DNA of 64,000 nucleotides, from the NCBI GenBank assembly GCA_017654935.2, contig CM065710.1, positions 25,760,980-25,824,979 on the forward strand. The letters run 5' to 3'. This document shows, piece after piece, positions 48,480-59,652 of the stretch. Made by a program: the position numbers and the translations under genes. Under the pieces are notes generated by a model, which was not told the origin of the DNA, did no database searches, and was given only the letters and a program-made list of their open reading frames with translations. Position 1 is the stretch's first letter, and the number at the start of each line of letters is the position of its first letter. The DNA comes from Phymorhynchus buccinoides. Its lineage: Eukaryota > Mollusca > Gastropoda > Neogastropoda > Raphitomidae.

Positions 48480-49640
48480 ATTCATAAACAAATCATACCA
48501 ACACATAAGTGGTTTCAGACCCTATGCATTTAATACGATCTCTACTTATTTATTTGTCTGTCTGTTTGTTTGTTTGTCTATTTAATTGATTTTTATTTCG
48601 TTTTATTTTCTTCTTTACCCAAGACCAGGGATGTATAGGAGACAAAATATTATTGAGCTGAGCCAGAACTATATATAGGCCCTACAGACGTAAGTCCCTA
48701 GTTCCGTTTCTTGACTAGCCAGTAGATCTAGACCAAGTAAAAAAACCTACAAATCTTGATGATTATCAGACCAAGCATAGGCCTACAGGGAATCTCCGAA
48801 TGTTTCATAGATCTAGATCTACTTGTTTTGCTTCCGATACATTTATTGTATTTAAAAAAACAAAAAACTTTGATATTCTTGTTGTTATTAACTCCGCGAA
48901 ACTCCACAGAACAAATCTAGATCAAAATAATAATATTTGTTTCAGTAAATAACGAATGAAAAAGCATTTACTGGCCGAGTCTGAGACTCTAATCACTGAA
49001 AAAGGTCTCCATCGAACGTCGGCCAAATGGCAAGCTCTGAATGCCGTCTACCACCTTTTGCTTCCAACAGCGATTTCGCTTACAATGGTGGTTAGTCATG
49101 CAGTACATCGTTTAAAAGAGGAAAAAATGAACTTTTTAAGCATGTGCTCCTCAAGATGTATTCTTTCGAAATGAATCTTGGATGTGCTTTGAAACACATT
49201 GCCATGTTTTGATTCCTTGATCTTGAGGTCTTAATCGACCCCTATCTCTTTGATATGAACATCGACTAATAGCGGAAAGCGTTAAGTTTCTGTTGGTGTA
49301 ACGGATATTTCCATTGGTCCACAAGCGAAAACGCTAAACCCGTTTGTCAGGAGAAGCCGTTTCTGGTACTGGCATAGCGAGCGTCAAAACTTTGGTCATG
49401 CCGTGATTTTTATCGTCACCTCCGTCTCCTGTCATCGCTAGTTGTTTAAAGTAACCAACATTCTTCCACACAGAATCCCCATCGACGTAAGCAGCAAAGA
49501 TTGTTTTATTTACCGACGTGTGTTTCTTTGGCATGCATGGAGTACTCAGTAAGAAATCCGAATTTGAAAAGTAGTGAAATTTGTAGCAGTCGGACAGTGT
49601 TTCACAGCGTCATTAGAGACGTGGCCCTATCTATAAATAT
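48480..49640. other. Intergenic sequence without a supported gene
   Basis: AT-rich with (TTTG)n at about 48556-48576 and repeated TCTAGATC/GGCCTA words. One 72-codon frame (48956-49174) has no recognisable motif, splice context or codon pattern. Nothing else seen. Confidence 0.6.
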
Positions 49641-49975
49641 TGTAGTCAGTAAATACTGTCGCTTGCGACACATTTCCACGTGAAATGTTGCTGCTAGAGT
49701 TAATATTTTCTGTGAAATATGGTCGTAGCGTTTTGGCAGCAGTATTTCACCGTATGACGTGAAATGCTGTCGCTGCGACACGATTTTATGTTTAGGTAGC
49801 GACGCCATTTTATGGACATTTCTTGTGAAATCCTGTTGCGCTTCCATTTTTTATAAGATAATGTCGCTCAGCGACACTTTTTCACAAATAAGCTGCAGTA
49901 TTTCCCAGGAAATACTGTCGCTGCGACACAATTTTATGAGCGACATTAATATATACGACACCGGCCGGACGCACG
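49640..49975. repeat. Palindrome-rich GTCGCTGCGAC element, copy 2
   Basis: Repeated CACGTGAAAT, CTGTCGCTGCGACAC and GCGACATTAATATATACGAC motifs end at GACACCGGCCGG (49957), which matches the inverted start of the 43715 copy. It is followed by (GCAC)n and a GCCGG palindrome. Non-coding. Confidence 0.5.
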
Positions 49976-50039
49976 CACGCACAAACGCTCGCACGGCCGG
50001 ATGAAACAAAACCAATACTTCCCGAAGCTTCGCAAGGGA

Positions 50040-50395
50040 AGTAATAAGGTTCAGAAAAATATCCCTGGCTTCTCAATATCTAGTGATGAAACGAATGCTC
50101 TCCCCTGCTTGCCACCAGACGCCTTTGAATGTATTCAGGGTCGAATCCTTCCCAAACAACCAACAATTCGCTGGAAAGAGGAAACGGGACGGATTTCACG
50201 CGGGTGAGATTTCACGCCACACCGGCGTTGCATCGTATTTTACCCATGAAATAAGTACTCTTTTCCTCATTCAAATTGTTTGCTGTTTTGGGAAAGATTC
50301 GCCCCTAAATACATTCAGAGGCGTCTTGTGGCATGCATGAAGAACAAGATTCATCATTAAATATTGAGAAGTCAGGGATATTTTTCTAATATTTA
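50040..50395. mobile_element. Foldback element with ~115-bp imperfect inverted arms
   Basis: Left arm 50046-50170 (GTTCAGAAAAATATCCCTGG, ACGCCTTTGAATGTATTCAG, GATTCG-type end) is mirrored by right arm 50272-50395 (CAAATTGTTTGC, ATACATTCAGAGGCGTC, GTCAGGGATATTTTTC). The spacer contains TTTCACGCGGGTGAGATTTC. Non-coding, MITE-like. Confidence 0.7.
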
Positions 50396-50789
50396 TCATC
50401 ATTCTTTTTTGTTTGCACGGATGGTTCTTATTGTCCGTCATTTTGAAAAAAATATGAAACCAAGTGACATGGCTTTGTGTATCGATGTATCGGCAAGATG
50501 TAGATTTACACTCTCTCACTCTATTTCTTGGTTCTTTCCGTGTAGATTGAGCAATTGAATATCAATATTTTAAATAATAGTTGACTTATTTCTCACATGA
50601 AAGAAGAATGGTTCAAGTGCGCTTTTGAAGGGTACTTATTTCACGGTAGGTACTTATTTCTCATGACACCGGTTCCGGTTTCCCTGTCCGATTTTATCTA
50701 CATCACACCCCTGTCCAGCACCTGATTGTGTCGTCCCCGACAGCTCAGTGGGAGGGTGTGAACAGCTAACAGGATCCACAGGACAAACC

Positions 50790-50927
50790 AGCAGAATTGA
50801 TGCTGACATCGTCATCATCATCATCATCGTCATCGTCGTCATTGCCATCATCATCACCACTATCACCATCATGATGGTGGTGATGATTAAACTTTGACAG
50901 CGAACTTTTGCTTTGTTTTGCACAAAA

Positions 50928-50984
<57 letters not shown>

Positions 50985-51014
50985 CGGGAAGTATTTGCTT
51001 TTGGGATACATTTA

Positions 51015-51073
<59 letters not shown>

Positions 51074-51110
51074 CCCCCCCCCCCTCTCTCTCTCTCCCTC
51101 TCTCTGTGTG
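50790..51110. repeat. (ATC)n, (GT)n and (CT)n microsatellites
   Basis: (ATC)n/(GTC)n at about 50804-50885, (GT)n at 50932-50982 and (CT)n with a poly-C insert at 51018-51107. They lie just upstream of the promoter of the secreted-protein gene. Confidence 0.95.
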
Positions 51111-51310
51111 AGTGTGATCGCATGCACGTGCATGTGTTCATGCGTGCGTGTGTTGTGCGCATAATATTCCTTCTTATCGGTTGTCACAGCGTATGTAATA
51201 TGATTGCGTGTGATATGAGCGTTCGTGCATATCACCTAAACATAAGCAAGCTAGCGCGTGTGAGCGTGTTAATGACACACCACCCGTATCCTGCTTCCTG
51301 TTTGATCCGA

Positions 51311-51320
51311 TATAAAATAA
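51311..51320 (+). promoter_or_regulatory. TATA box of the secreted-protein gene
   Basis: TATAAAATAA at 51311 lies about 100 bp upstream of the ATG at 51414, placing transcription start near 51340 and giving a 5' UTR of about 70 nt. The intervening sequence has no upstream ATG. Supported by position and motif only. Confidence 0.5.
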
Positions 51321-51413
51321 ACCCCGGCAAACTATTCACACACTATTAGGTATCAAAGCTGTACACCAGTTCGTTACTTATCGATTACGTTTCGTACGGA
51401 GTTTCCAAAGAAA

Positions 51414-51514
51414 ATGACCATTTACGACAAAGGTTCGCGTCTTCTCCTGATGCTCGGCTTGCTGCTGGTAGTTTACAGTCTGCTTGAACCCGCGGCCGCC
51501 CAAAACTGGACAGG
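51414..51514 (+). CDS. Exon 1 of a small secreted cysteine-rich (EMI/EGF-like) protein: signal peptide
   Basis: ATG at 51414 (AAAGAAAATGACC) begins 33 codons plus 2 nt, ending at donor CAGG|GTATGT. The peptide has a classic signal sequence: a short basic N-region (YDKGSR), a hydrophobic core (LLLMLGLLLVVYSLL) and a likely cleavage after EPAAA, before QNWT. A TATA box lies 100 bp upstream. The phase-2 end joins exactly to the cysteine-rich exon at 61079, whose first base completes a glycine codon. The predicted product is exported. The terminal ~31 nt of this exon plus its donor are duplicated at 51875-51905. Confidence 0.65.
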
Positions 51515-52075
51515 GTATGTATGATGTATGTATGTATGTATGTAGGAAAATTGTTTAAAACGTTTTTGTCCCTATGTTTTTGAAGCGAACATTGAAACCA
51601 AAAACCAGTTATATGCTAACTTGGCATCTTGATCTATGTTCTAAAAGACAAAGAGTGCTAGCTAAGTTTCTATGTATCTATCTATGCATGTATGTATGTA
51701 TGTATGTAGAAACATTGTTTAAAACATTTTTGTCCCTATGTCTTTGAAACGAACATTGAAACCAAAAACCAGTTATATGCTAACTTGGCATCTTGATCTA
51801 TGTTCTAAAAAACATAAAGAGTGCTAGCTTAGTTTCTCTGTATGTATGTATGTATGTATGTATGTAGAAAAATTGCTTGAACCCGCGGCCGCCCAAAACT
51901 GGACAGGGTATGTATGATGTATGTATGTATGTATGTATGTAGAAACATTGTTTAAAACATTTTTGTCCCTATGTCTTTGAAACGAACATTAAAACCAAAA
52001 ACCAGTTATATGCTAACTTGGCATCTTGATCTATGTTCTAAAAAACATAAAGAGTGCTAGCTTAGTTTCTCCTCC
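51515..52075 (+). repeat. Three tandem ~160-190 bp units with (GTAT)n, containing a copied exon end
   Basis: Three units start with (GTAT)n followed by TTGTTTAAAAC, TTTTGTCCCTATG, ACTTGGCATCTTGATCTATG and AGAGTGCTAGCT. Between units 2 and 3 (about 51873-51920) lies a second copy of the 3' end of exon 1 (GCTTGAACCCGCGG... CTGGACAGG|GTATGT). The duplication therefore includes the splice donor. Related single-copy sequence (CTATGTCTTTAG...CATAAACAGTGCTAGCTTAG) also occurs at 23434-23515. Confidence 0.85.
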
Positions 52076-52149
52076 TTATTAGGGAGGCAATGGCAGAACC
52101 CAGCCGAGGACAGCTGTTTCGACTCTAGGGAATCTCATCAGCTCGGCAC

Positions 52150-53412
52150 TATTTGTCCCTGTCTCTCAGAGTATGTGTCACCCTCATTGTGTCCCCGTCT
52201 CTGTGTGCCCGCGTCTCTATGTGCCCACCCCCACCCCCCACCACCCCCGTCGTCTCTATGTGTCACTGTCTCTCATAGTATGAGTCACCTTCATCGTGTC
52301 CCCGTCTCCATGTGGCACTGTCTCTCATAGTATGAGTCCCCTTCATCGTGTCCCCGTCTCCATGTGTCACTGTCTCTCATAGTATGAGTCACCTTCATCG
52401 TGTCCCCGTCTCTATGTGTCACTGTCTCTCATAGTATGAGTCACCTTCATCGTGTCCCCGTCTCTATGTGTCACTGTCTCTCATAGTATGAGTCACCTTC
52501 ATCGTGTCCCCGTCTCCATGTGGCACTGTCTCTCATAGTATGAGTCACCTTCATCGTGTCCCCGTCTCCATGTGTCACTGTCTCTCATAGTATGAGTCAC
52601 CTTCATCGTGTCCCCGTCTCCACGTGGCACTGTCTCTCATAGTATGAGTCCCCTTCATCGTGTCCCCGTCTCCATGTGTCACTGTCTCTCATAGTATGAG
52701 TCACCTTCATCGTGTCCCCGTCTCTATGTGGCACTGTCTCTCATAGTATGAGTCCCCTTCATCGTGTCCCCGTCTCCACGTGGCACTGTCTCTCATAGTA
52801 TGAGTCACCTTCATCGTGTCCCCGTCTCCACGTGGCACTGTCTCTCATAGTATGAGTCCCCTTCATCGTGTCCCCGTCTCCACGTGGCACTGTCTCTCAT
52901 AGTATGAGTCCCCTTCATCGTGTCCCCGTCTCCATGTGTCACTGTCTCTCATAGTATGAGTCACCTTCATCGTGTCCCCGTCTCCATGTGGCACTGTCTC
53001 TCATAGTATGAGTCACCTTCATCGTGTCCCCGTCTCCACGTGGCACTGTCTCTCATAGTATGAGTCCCCTTCATCGTGTCCCCGTCTCCACGTGGCACTG
53101 TCTCTCATAGTATGAGTCCCCTTCATCGTGTCCCCGTCTCCACGTGGCACTGTCTCTCATAGTATGAGTCCCCTTCATCGTGTCCCCGTCTCCACGTGGC
53201 ACTGTCTCTCATAGTATGAGTCACCTTCATCGTGTCCCCGTCTCCACGTGGCACTGTCTCTCATAGTATGAGTCCCCTTCATCGTGTCCCCGTCTCCACG
53301 TGGCACTGTCTCTCATAGTATGAGTCCCCTTCATCGTGTCCCCGTCTCCACGTGGCACTGTCTCTCATAGTATGAGTCCCCTTCATCGTGTCCCCGTCTC
53401 CACGTGGCACCC
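52150..53412 (+). repeat. 52-bp minisatellite in the long first intron
   Basis: About 23 units of 52 bp (GGCACTGTCTCTCATAGTATG..., with TCGTGTCCCCGTCTCCA) between 52259 and 53410, preceded by degenerate units from about 52150. Units vary at GT(G/C)(G/A)C and AGTC(A/C)CC. The first part of the unit, CTCTCATAGTATGAG, is palindrome-rich. The period is not a multiple of three, so no long ORF arises. Confidence 0.92.
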
Positions 53413-53478
53413 CCATTCTCTCGTTTGTCCCCTCGGATTGCTCACAAACAGCTTTCAGCACAAAACGGGCACACACTC

Positions 53479-55218
53479 TGTGACGTAAGTGTCCCGCGCG
53501 ACCCGCTTTCTTTATTTCTTATCTACACCCCCCCCCCCCCCCTTTTCCCCCCCCCCCCTTCCTTTTCTTTTCTTTACTTGGCCGCCACGTTAATTGCCAC
53601 CCACCATCTAAAGAATGCCGATTCCGGGATAGGTCCTTTTCAAGTTCGAATTGTCTCCCCGGTCAGCACGTACCACCTACCGAGGTTATCTCCCTTCACT
53701 CCCCCCCCCCCCCCTCCCCCCCCCCCCCCCCCCCCTTTCTACCGGCTCATCACAAGAAAGTGACAACCGAGGTTATCTCCCTTTGAACACGGTTTTTCCT
53801 TTTCAATCACAAGGTTAGGAATGTCAGGAATGTGCTAAGGATGGAATAGGCGCGTGATTGTTCAGTACATTTAGAACAGCAAATTGTGACGTGTGGACTG
53901 TAATACACCAATAGCAGGCTTTCATTGTTTGAAAGTGAAGGCTATAATTGGAGTGGTGAGAAAAAGTTGTCACACAAGATGCTGAAACGTAGCTAGAGCA
54001 ACACTCACAACCAGTCATCATAAGCCCACTAGTAAGTATTATTGATGGCAGGTGATTGAGATCTGGTTTGTTTGACTCTAGTTTTGATCTAGATCCTATG
54101 TTCAATGATGAATAAGGAGTAGATAGATATGTTATAGAAAAGAAGTGGTAAACATTCTATTCTATTTATGTGCACTGATTATTTGTGTGTGTGTGTTTTT
54201 GACTTGAACACTTTTGGTACCAGAACCGGAGTTTATGCCTACTAACCCTTTTGTCTATTTTTAGTAGGAAACCTATGGGCCGCAATCTTGCACTTTATGA
54301 TACCCTTCCTTTCCAGGTGTTGGATGGAGAGTGATGTTGTCTTGATCACCTTTTATGTTTTACTGATCTCAGTTTGTTAACTGAAATTCAGTTTATTTAT
54401 TAACTACATGTAGTGCTATTGTACAAGGGAAGCCTTCAAGCCGGTTGGGATTCACTAATTCCCTGCCGACTGAAGCCCCTTGTCTCTAAGCCATAGAGAT
54501 CTACATCCACCTTCTCCTGTGATTATCAGCAGGGCATCGTGGGCCGGAGGATCATCCCGGACTCCACCAAGCACCAAGACGGGTCCGTCGCCAAGACAAC
54601 CCGCACCCAGAATCCGCGAGGAGACCACGCTTGAACCGTGCCATCCCGCGAAGCCGTAACCGGAACGACTGGGAGCTACTCTCACCTGACGAGCAAGCCC
54701 AGAACTTCAAACAGCTAAGTCTACCTGACTGCGCCAATCATTTGAACTTTCCTACGGACACCGAATATAATTAGTAACCCTTCCGGCATGGGGCGAACCT
54801 TATAGAAAGACAAAAGTCTTGTGAATCCTTTCGGATTTCATTGTGTTTTAACCATATTTTGTTTTGGCGCCATTGAGCTGCTTTATTATTATTGTTGCAT
54901 AATCTTATGCAGATTTTGGGAGTAAATAAAATACAAGTGTCAAATAATCCTGAACCCTTTGGTCAGACTGATGAGAGTGGGAGTCTTGTAATTTCATGTC
55001 AAACCCTACTTCTCTCTGTCTGCCATTTAGAGCAATTCAACCACTTGTATTTCTTACAACCATCTGACGAGCCAGAACCCGGGCACAAATATAAATTTAT
55101 TAGATGAAAAGGGGCCGGGAAAGTTGCTCATCTCCCATACCCTAGAGAAGTGGGCTAAAGGCAAATTATCTAAAGTCTTCCCTAGAGACTTAGCCTTTTA
55201 ACCCATTACCTCGTCACA
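53479..55218 (+). mobile_element. Solo LTR, copy 2 (LTR retrotransposon remnant)
   Basis: A 1,740-bp element starting TGTGACGTAAG and ending CTCGTCACA, flanked by a perfect 5-bp duplication CACTC (53474-53478 and 55219-55223). It is the reverse-orientation relative of 19424-21168. The two differ by substitutions, the expanded poly-C at 53700-53734 and the single (not double) 41-bp unit at about 54253-54293. Shared features include GGTTATCTCCCTTTGAACAC and a 71-codon ORF (54892-55107) whose indel relative to copy 1 is 3 nt. No internal retroelement genes adjoin it. It lies in intron 1 of the secreted-protein gene. Confidence 0.85.
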
Positions 55219-55365
55219 CACTCGCTGATACACACAACCGATACAGACACCCCACTTCAGGACTGGCGAGGAAGGGTTCAGGATAACAGCACCTCACCAG
55301 ACTCTCATCCCGATGAGTCTCCACAATCCCCCCAGTGGGGATACCGGGGGGGGGCGTCTTTTGTT

Positions 55366-55650
55366 AAAAATAGTTCCCCCACCTTCTGGAAGTTTTGTGC
55401 TTGTAACTTCCTCTAATCTGTCACTCTCTTTGACTCTGCCTTTTCCCTTTTGCTTACTGCCATCTACTATCTTTCTGCCTTACTTACCGGGTCCATTCTC
55501 CTGCCTTTTTTTCTTTTTTCTCACGAAACGCTTTCAACAAAGATTTCCTCCTCCAGCTGGAAGTCGGACTTGCTAGCTGGGCCTAACTGTTTCTTAGTCA
55601 GTCGCATAACGGCAGCATGACGCATCTGCGCTCACGATTTGACCAGGAAA
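55366..55650 (+). repeat. Dispersed repeat, copy 2 (partner at 40886)
   Basis: Shares TAGTTCCCCCACCTTCTGGA-type start and CGCATAACGGCAGCATGACG end with 40886-41145 in the same orientation, with ~25 bp net insertion. Non-coding. Confidence 0.75.
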
Positions 55651-55825
55651 CTGTTTGAGCGATAGAAGAAGAAGTCTCCACTAGAATAACCCTTGCTCCT
55701 GTGCTAGAGCTTATACTGCAAGGGGTAAATAACACATACCGGGCTGAGCTCTGAGTAGCATACCCTCAAGCTACAGTCCCTCCGCCACACCAAGTCCTAT
55801 GCTATAACAATAATACGATGGCTTG

Positions 55826-56166
55826 GAGTCAAAACGGACTATCTTTAGATAGTCCATTGACGTATTATTGAACATTTTGTGAAAACTAATAACTTGTTTT
55901 AAAAAAAAGACTGCAGAAATATAAGAGAGAGAAACTAGAGATTTTACGCCTTCTGGACCAAAGGGCCATTTGAGGCATTTGAAATTGTAAAGATGCTAAC
56001 GGAAAAAGAAGATTTTAGTAGAAATGCAGATGTTTTAGTTTGTATCATAACAAGCATAATCCCCATTTCATATTATTTGCAGTCTTTTTTTTAATACAAG
56101 TTCTTAGTTTTTACAATGACAACAATAATAAGTCAATGGACTACTAAAGATAGTCCGTTTTGACTC
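55826..56166. mobile_element. 341-bp foldback MITE
   Basis: GAGTCAAAACGGACTATCTT at the left end and its inverse AAGATAGTCCGTTTTGACTC at the right. Pairing continues imperfectly for about 110 bp per arm: AGTCCATTGACGTATTATTG faces AATAATAAGTCAATGGACT, and AAAAAGACTGCAGAAAT faces the GCAGTCTTTTTTTTAA arm. A strong hairpin; no coding sequence. Confidence 0.85.
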
Positions 56167-56254
56167 TGAGCTATTGAATATTATAGCCCACAGGGTTAGG
56201 GACAGGGTCTGGGGTTAAGGCTACTGTTTGGGCTAGGCATAAGTGTCAGGGATA

Positions 56255-56445
56255 GGCCGTGTACACATTAGACCCGTAAGGTCCGTACGGAAACCCCTAA
56301 GTAAGTAGCAGAAACAAGGATGACAATTTTACGGATTAGGGGAAAATCGGACACGTGCGCAAATCTTTTCCCTTCTTTCTTTTACTTATTTACGGATTGC
56401 GCACGAGTTTCGGCATGGAATATCCGCTTATGTGTGTACACGGCC
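56255..56445. mobile_element. Foldback MITE, family D, copy 1
   Basis: Ends GGCCGTGTACACA and TGTGTGTACACGGCC are inverted copies. Internal TCCGTACGG and CGGACACGTGCGCAAAT / GGATTGCGCACGAGTTT segments also pair. About 191 bp, non-coding. Confidence 0.8.
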
Positions 56446-56472
56446 TTAGGGATAGGGTCAGGGTTAGGGTAA

Positions 56473-57086
56473 GGCCGGGTTCACATTAGCAGATCTGTTT
56501 ACCCCCTACACAAGTCTTGCGTAGTCCGGATAGCTGAAATGAGTAGTTTTAGTGTGACATGTGTAGTCCTATTCATTAATAATTAAAAACACCAAACACT
56601 GTTCACTGAAAATGAGTAGCAATCAAGAATTAAAGAGCATTATCATCAATGAGAGACTTAGTGCGATTTTTCTCACACCAGAGGGCATGACGCTCGTGTG
56701 GGGCAAATCTTCTCTATATTATTAGTTGGGGATAAAGAAAGAGAGAGAGAGAGTGAGTGGTCCTACCATCACTCTCTCTCTCTCACTACGCCCAAGTAAG
56801 AAAATCGCGTGATAAGCCCCTAGTGCATTGACTGCCCTCTGGCGTGAAAAATATCGCCATAGGTTGACCATTGTAAAGAGTAGTAGGGGTTCAAATTGAG
56901 TAGAATACTACTCGAAAAGAGTAGAGTAAAACCCTAAATAAGTGGAAGAAAGAAGGATACAAGTTTACGCATAATTAGGGGAAATTCGGACACGTGCGCA
57001 AACTCTTTTCCCTTCCTTCTTTTACTTTATTTACGGATTGCGCACGAGTTTCCGCACGGAATCTCCGCATATATGTGTACACGGCC
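56473..57086. mobile_element. Foldback MITE family D copy 2, interrupted by family B and family C elements
   Basis: Left end AAGGCCGGGTTCACATTAG (56471-56489) matches copy 3. The sequence then switches to a family B MITE (about 56487-56930, with AGATCTGTTTACC at its left end and CTCGAAAAGAGTAGAGTAAA at its right). Family B is itself interrupted at about 56645-56873 by a third foldback whose arms are CGATTTTTCTCACACCAGAG (56664-56683) and CCCTCTGGCGTGAAAAATATCG (56835-56856). Family D resumes with ACCCTAAATAAGTGGAAG and ends at CACGGCC (57086). About 20 bp of D was lost at the insertion point. Confidence 0.75.
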
Positions 57087-57113
57087 TTAGGGATAGGGTC
57101 AGTGCTAGGGTAA

Positions 57114-57305
57114 GGCCGGGTTCACATTAGACGCGTAAGTTCCGTACGGAACCCCCTAAATAAGTGGAAGAAAGAAGGATAAAAGTTTACGCATATAGGG
57201 GGAAATTCGGACACGTGCGCACATCTTTTCCCTTCTTTGTTTCACTTATTTATGGATTGCGCACGGGTTTCCGCACGGAATATCCGCTTATGCGTGTACA
57301 CGGCC
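57114..57305. mobile_element. Foldback MITE, family D, copy 3
   Basis: GGCCGGGTTCACATTAGACG at the left, CGTGTACACGGCC at the right; about 192 bp, uninterrupted, and closest to copy 2 in sequence (AAATAAGTGGAAGAAAGAAG). It shows what copy 2 looked like before insertion. Confidence 0.8.
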
Positions 57306-57524
57306 TTAGGGTAAACACAGAGACGGGGGATCCTTACTGGTACCTAGCGTAAGCGTCTGGAAGTCACAGTGAGCGACATAGCATTACAGTGGGTTTAACC
57401 CCTCCCCAACCCCTATTGTTTCAGACACAGTTGCTCTCGCAAGAAGCTTCGCTACAGAACCCGACGAGTATGTGCTTACCGATTTTGGTCTGCGTGAGTC
57501 TGACTGCCTGTCTGTCTGTCCGTT

Positions 57525-58032
<508 letters not shown>

Positions 58033-58218
58033 CATTCCGTTCTTTGCGGTCCATGAAGTCGAAACTTTAATATCTAATCCAAAAATTAAGAAAAGTATGG
58101 GCCCAGACAATCTAAATGCCTCTGTTCTGAAACTTGCCTTACCATACTGACATCATAGAATCACTCACTTATACTTATAACTTATGTAGTGAAGAAAATG
58201 TGTTTCCAACGGCTTTAA

Positions 58219-58456
58219 CCCTTTCGCCGCCAAAGTCGCATTTTAGCACCACAGTGATTTGACGCCAATGCCACTAAAGGGCATCAGCTTGGGGTCTATT
58301 ATCTAAGGACCCTATTGTCTCAGTTTTGGGAAGTTGGGGTAGACCTTGTTTTATTTCTGTCACGGGAGAATCCCCAATGCTGCAGATGGTTTTTGTTCTC
58401 TACACGGGTAAATGTAATGGAATTGTTTCTCTGAAATGTGGCTGGCGATGAAAGGG
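58219..58456. mobile_element. piggyBac-type MITE inserted in the LINE
   Basis: A 238-bp element between two TTAA sites (58215-58218 and 58457-58460), with ends CCCTTTCGCCGCCA and TGGCGATGAAAGGG (imperfect inverse). Removing the element and one TTAA makes the interrupted LINE reading frame continuous (SEENVFPTAL followed by KRNNSTAIADL), which proves the insertion and its target duplication. Confidence 0.85.
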
Positions 58457-59477
58457 TTAAAAGAAACAATTCAACGGCCATAGCTGATTTAAATAACTTT
58501 AGACCGATTTCTCTACTGTCAGTTGTATCAAAACCCCTTGCATGTAAGAAAGACCTACATGGACATATGCTTGCACATACAAATATACAACTTGCATGCA
58601 AGTAAACAAATATAAACAAATACATTCATAGATACATACATTACATAGTAAAATTGTTTTGTTTTAAAAATGTTTTCACTATTATTGCGTTTCACACATA
58701 AACACATGTTGACACTTTCTGTCTGTTGCAGCCACGAAAACTCTTATTTCTGCCTTTATTCTTTCCCGCATTGACTATTGCAACTCTCTTCTCTGTGGCT
58801 GTCCTCAGTATCTCCTGCAACGTGTTCAAAAACTGCAAAACAGTGCAGCACGCCTCACTCTCAAGATTCCACGCTCTGATCATATAACACTTCATCTTCG
58901 TAACTTGCACTGGCTTCCAGTAGAGGCTAGAATCAAGTATAAAATAGCTTGCCTTTGTTTCGGTGCTGTTCTCGTTCCCTACGTTCTTCCTTTGACTGCT
59001 GCACACTCAAGGTTCCTCGGGTGAACGATCCTTCTACTATTTAGGACCTCAGTTATTCCCCCCCCCCCCCCCCCAACATGTCCGCTCATCTGACTCTATC
59101 TCTGACTTTCTCTCTGCCCTTAAAACTCACTTGTTTCGGACATATTATGATTGATTAGTGTTTGTGTGTGAGGGGGGGAGTCCGTTTTATTGCAGAAATC
59201 TTGTAAAAAATGTATTTACAATTATTTTATAATTCGTATTTTGTATGTAGAATGTCTACGTCTTGTAAACTTTAAATGCTTGTAAATGAGGTAGAAGGGT
59301 ATTTTTGTTCTTGCAAAATTTGTCTATTATAATTAGTCATGTAATTGGTGTGTCGATGGCAGTATGATTTTATTTCAAGTTGCAGTATTGTATCCAAACT
59401 TGATTGAGAATGTGAATGTGGTCTATGTTTCTTCTTATAATTTTCATATTGTAACTATTTTACTCTTGTGTAATTAA

Positions 59478-59537
59478 TTGTGTGTGAGTGTGTGCGTGCG
59501 TTTATGTGTGTGTATGTGTGCGTGCGTGCGTGCGTGT

Positions 59538-59589
<52 letters not shown>

Positions 59590-59652
59590 TGTGTTTGTGC
59601 ATGTATGTGTGTGTGTTTGTGCATGTATGTGTGTGTGTGCCTGCATGCATGT
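59478..59652. repeat. (GT)n microsatellite
   Basis: (GT)n with (GTGC)n and (GTAT)n variants, located inside the LINE 3' region. Cysteine/valine and histidine/threonine ORFs are artefacts. Confidence 0.95.

Noticed and set aside
48956..49174. 72-codon ORF as a small gene
   Set aside because: No recognisable motif, no splice or promoter context, and chance length for this base composition.
56455..56475. Telomere-like GGGTTAGGG sequence
   Set aside because: Only one or two units between foldback elements; no array.
57425..57467. 43-nt candidate exon of the secreted-protein gene (TTGTTTCAG acceptor, GA|GTATGT donor)
   Set aside because: Inserting it between exons 1 and 2 moves exon 2 out of the CCPGW frame; direct 51514/61079 joining is in phase. 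It could only be used with another exon.
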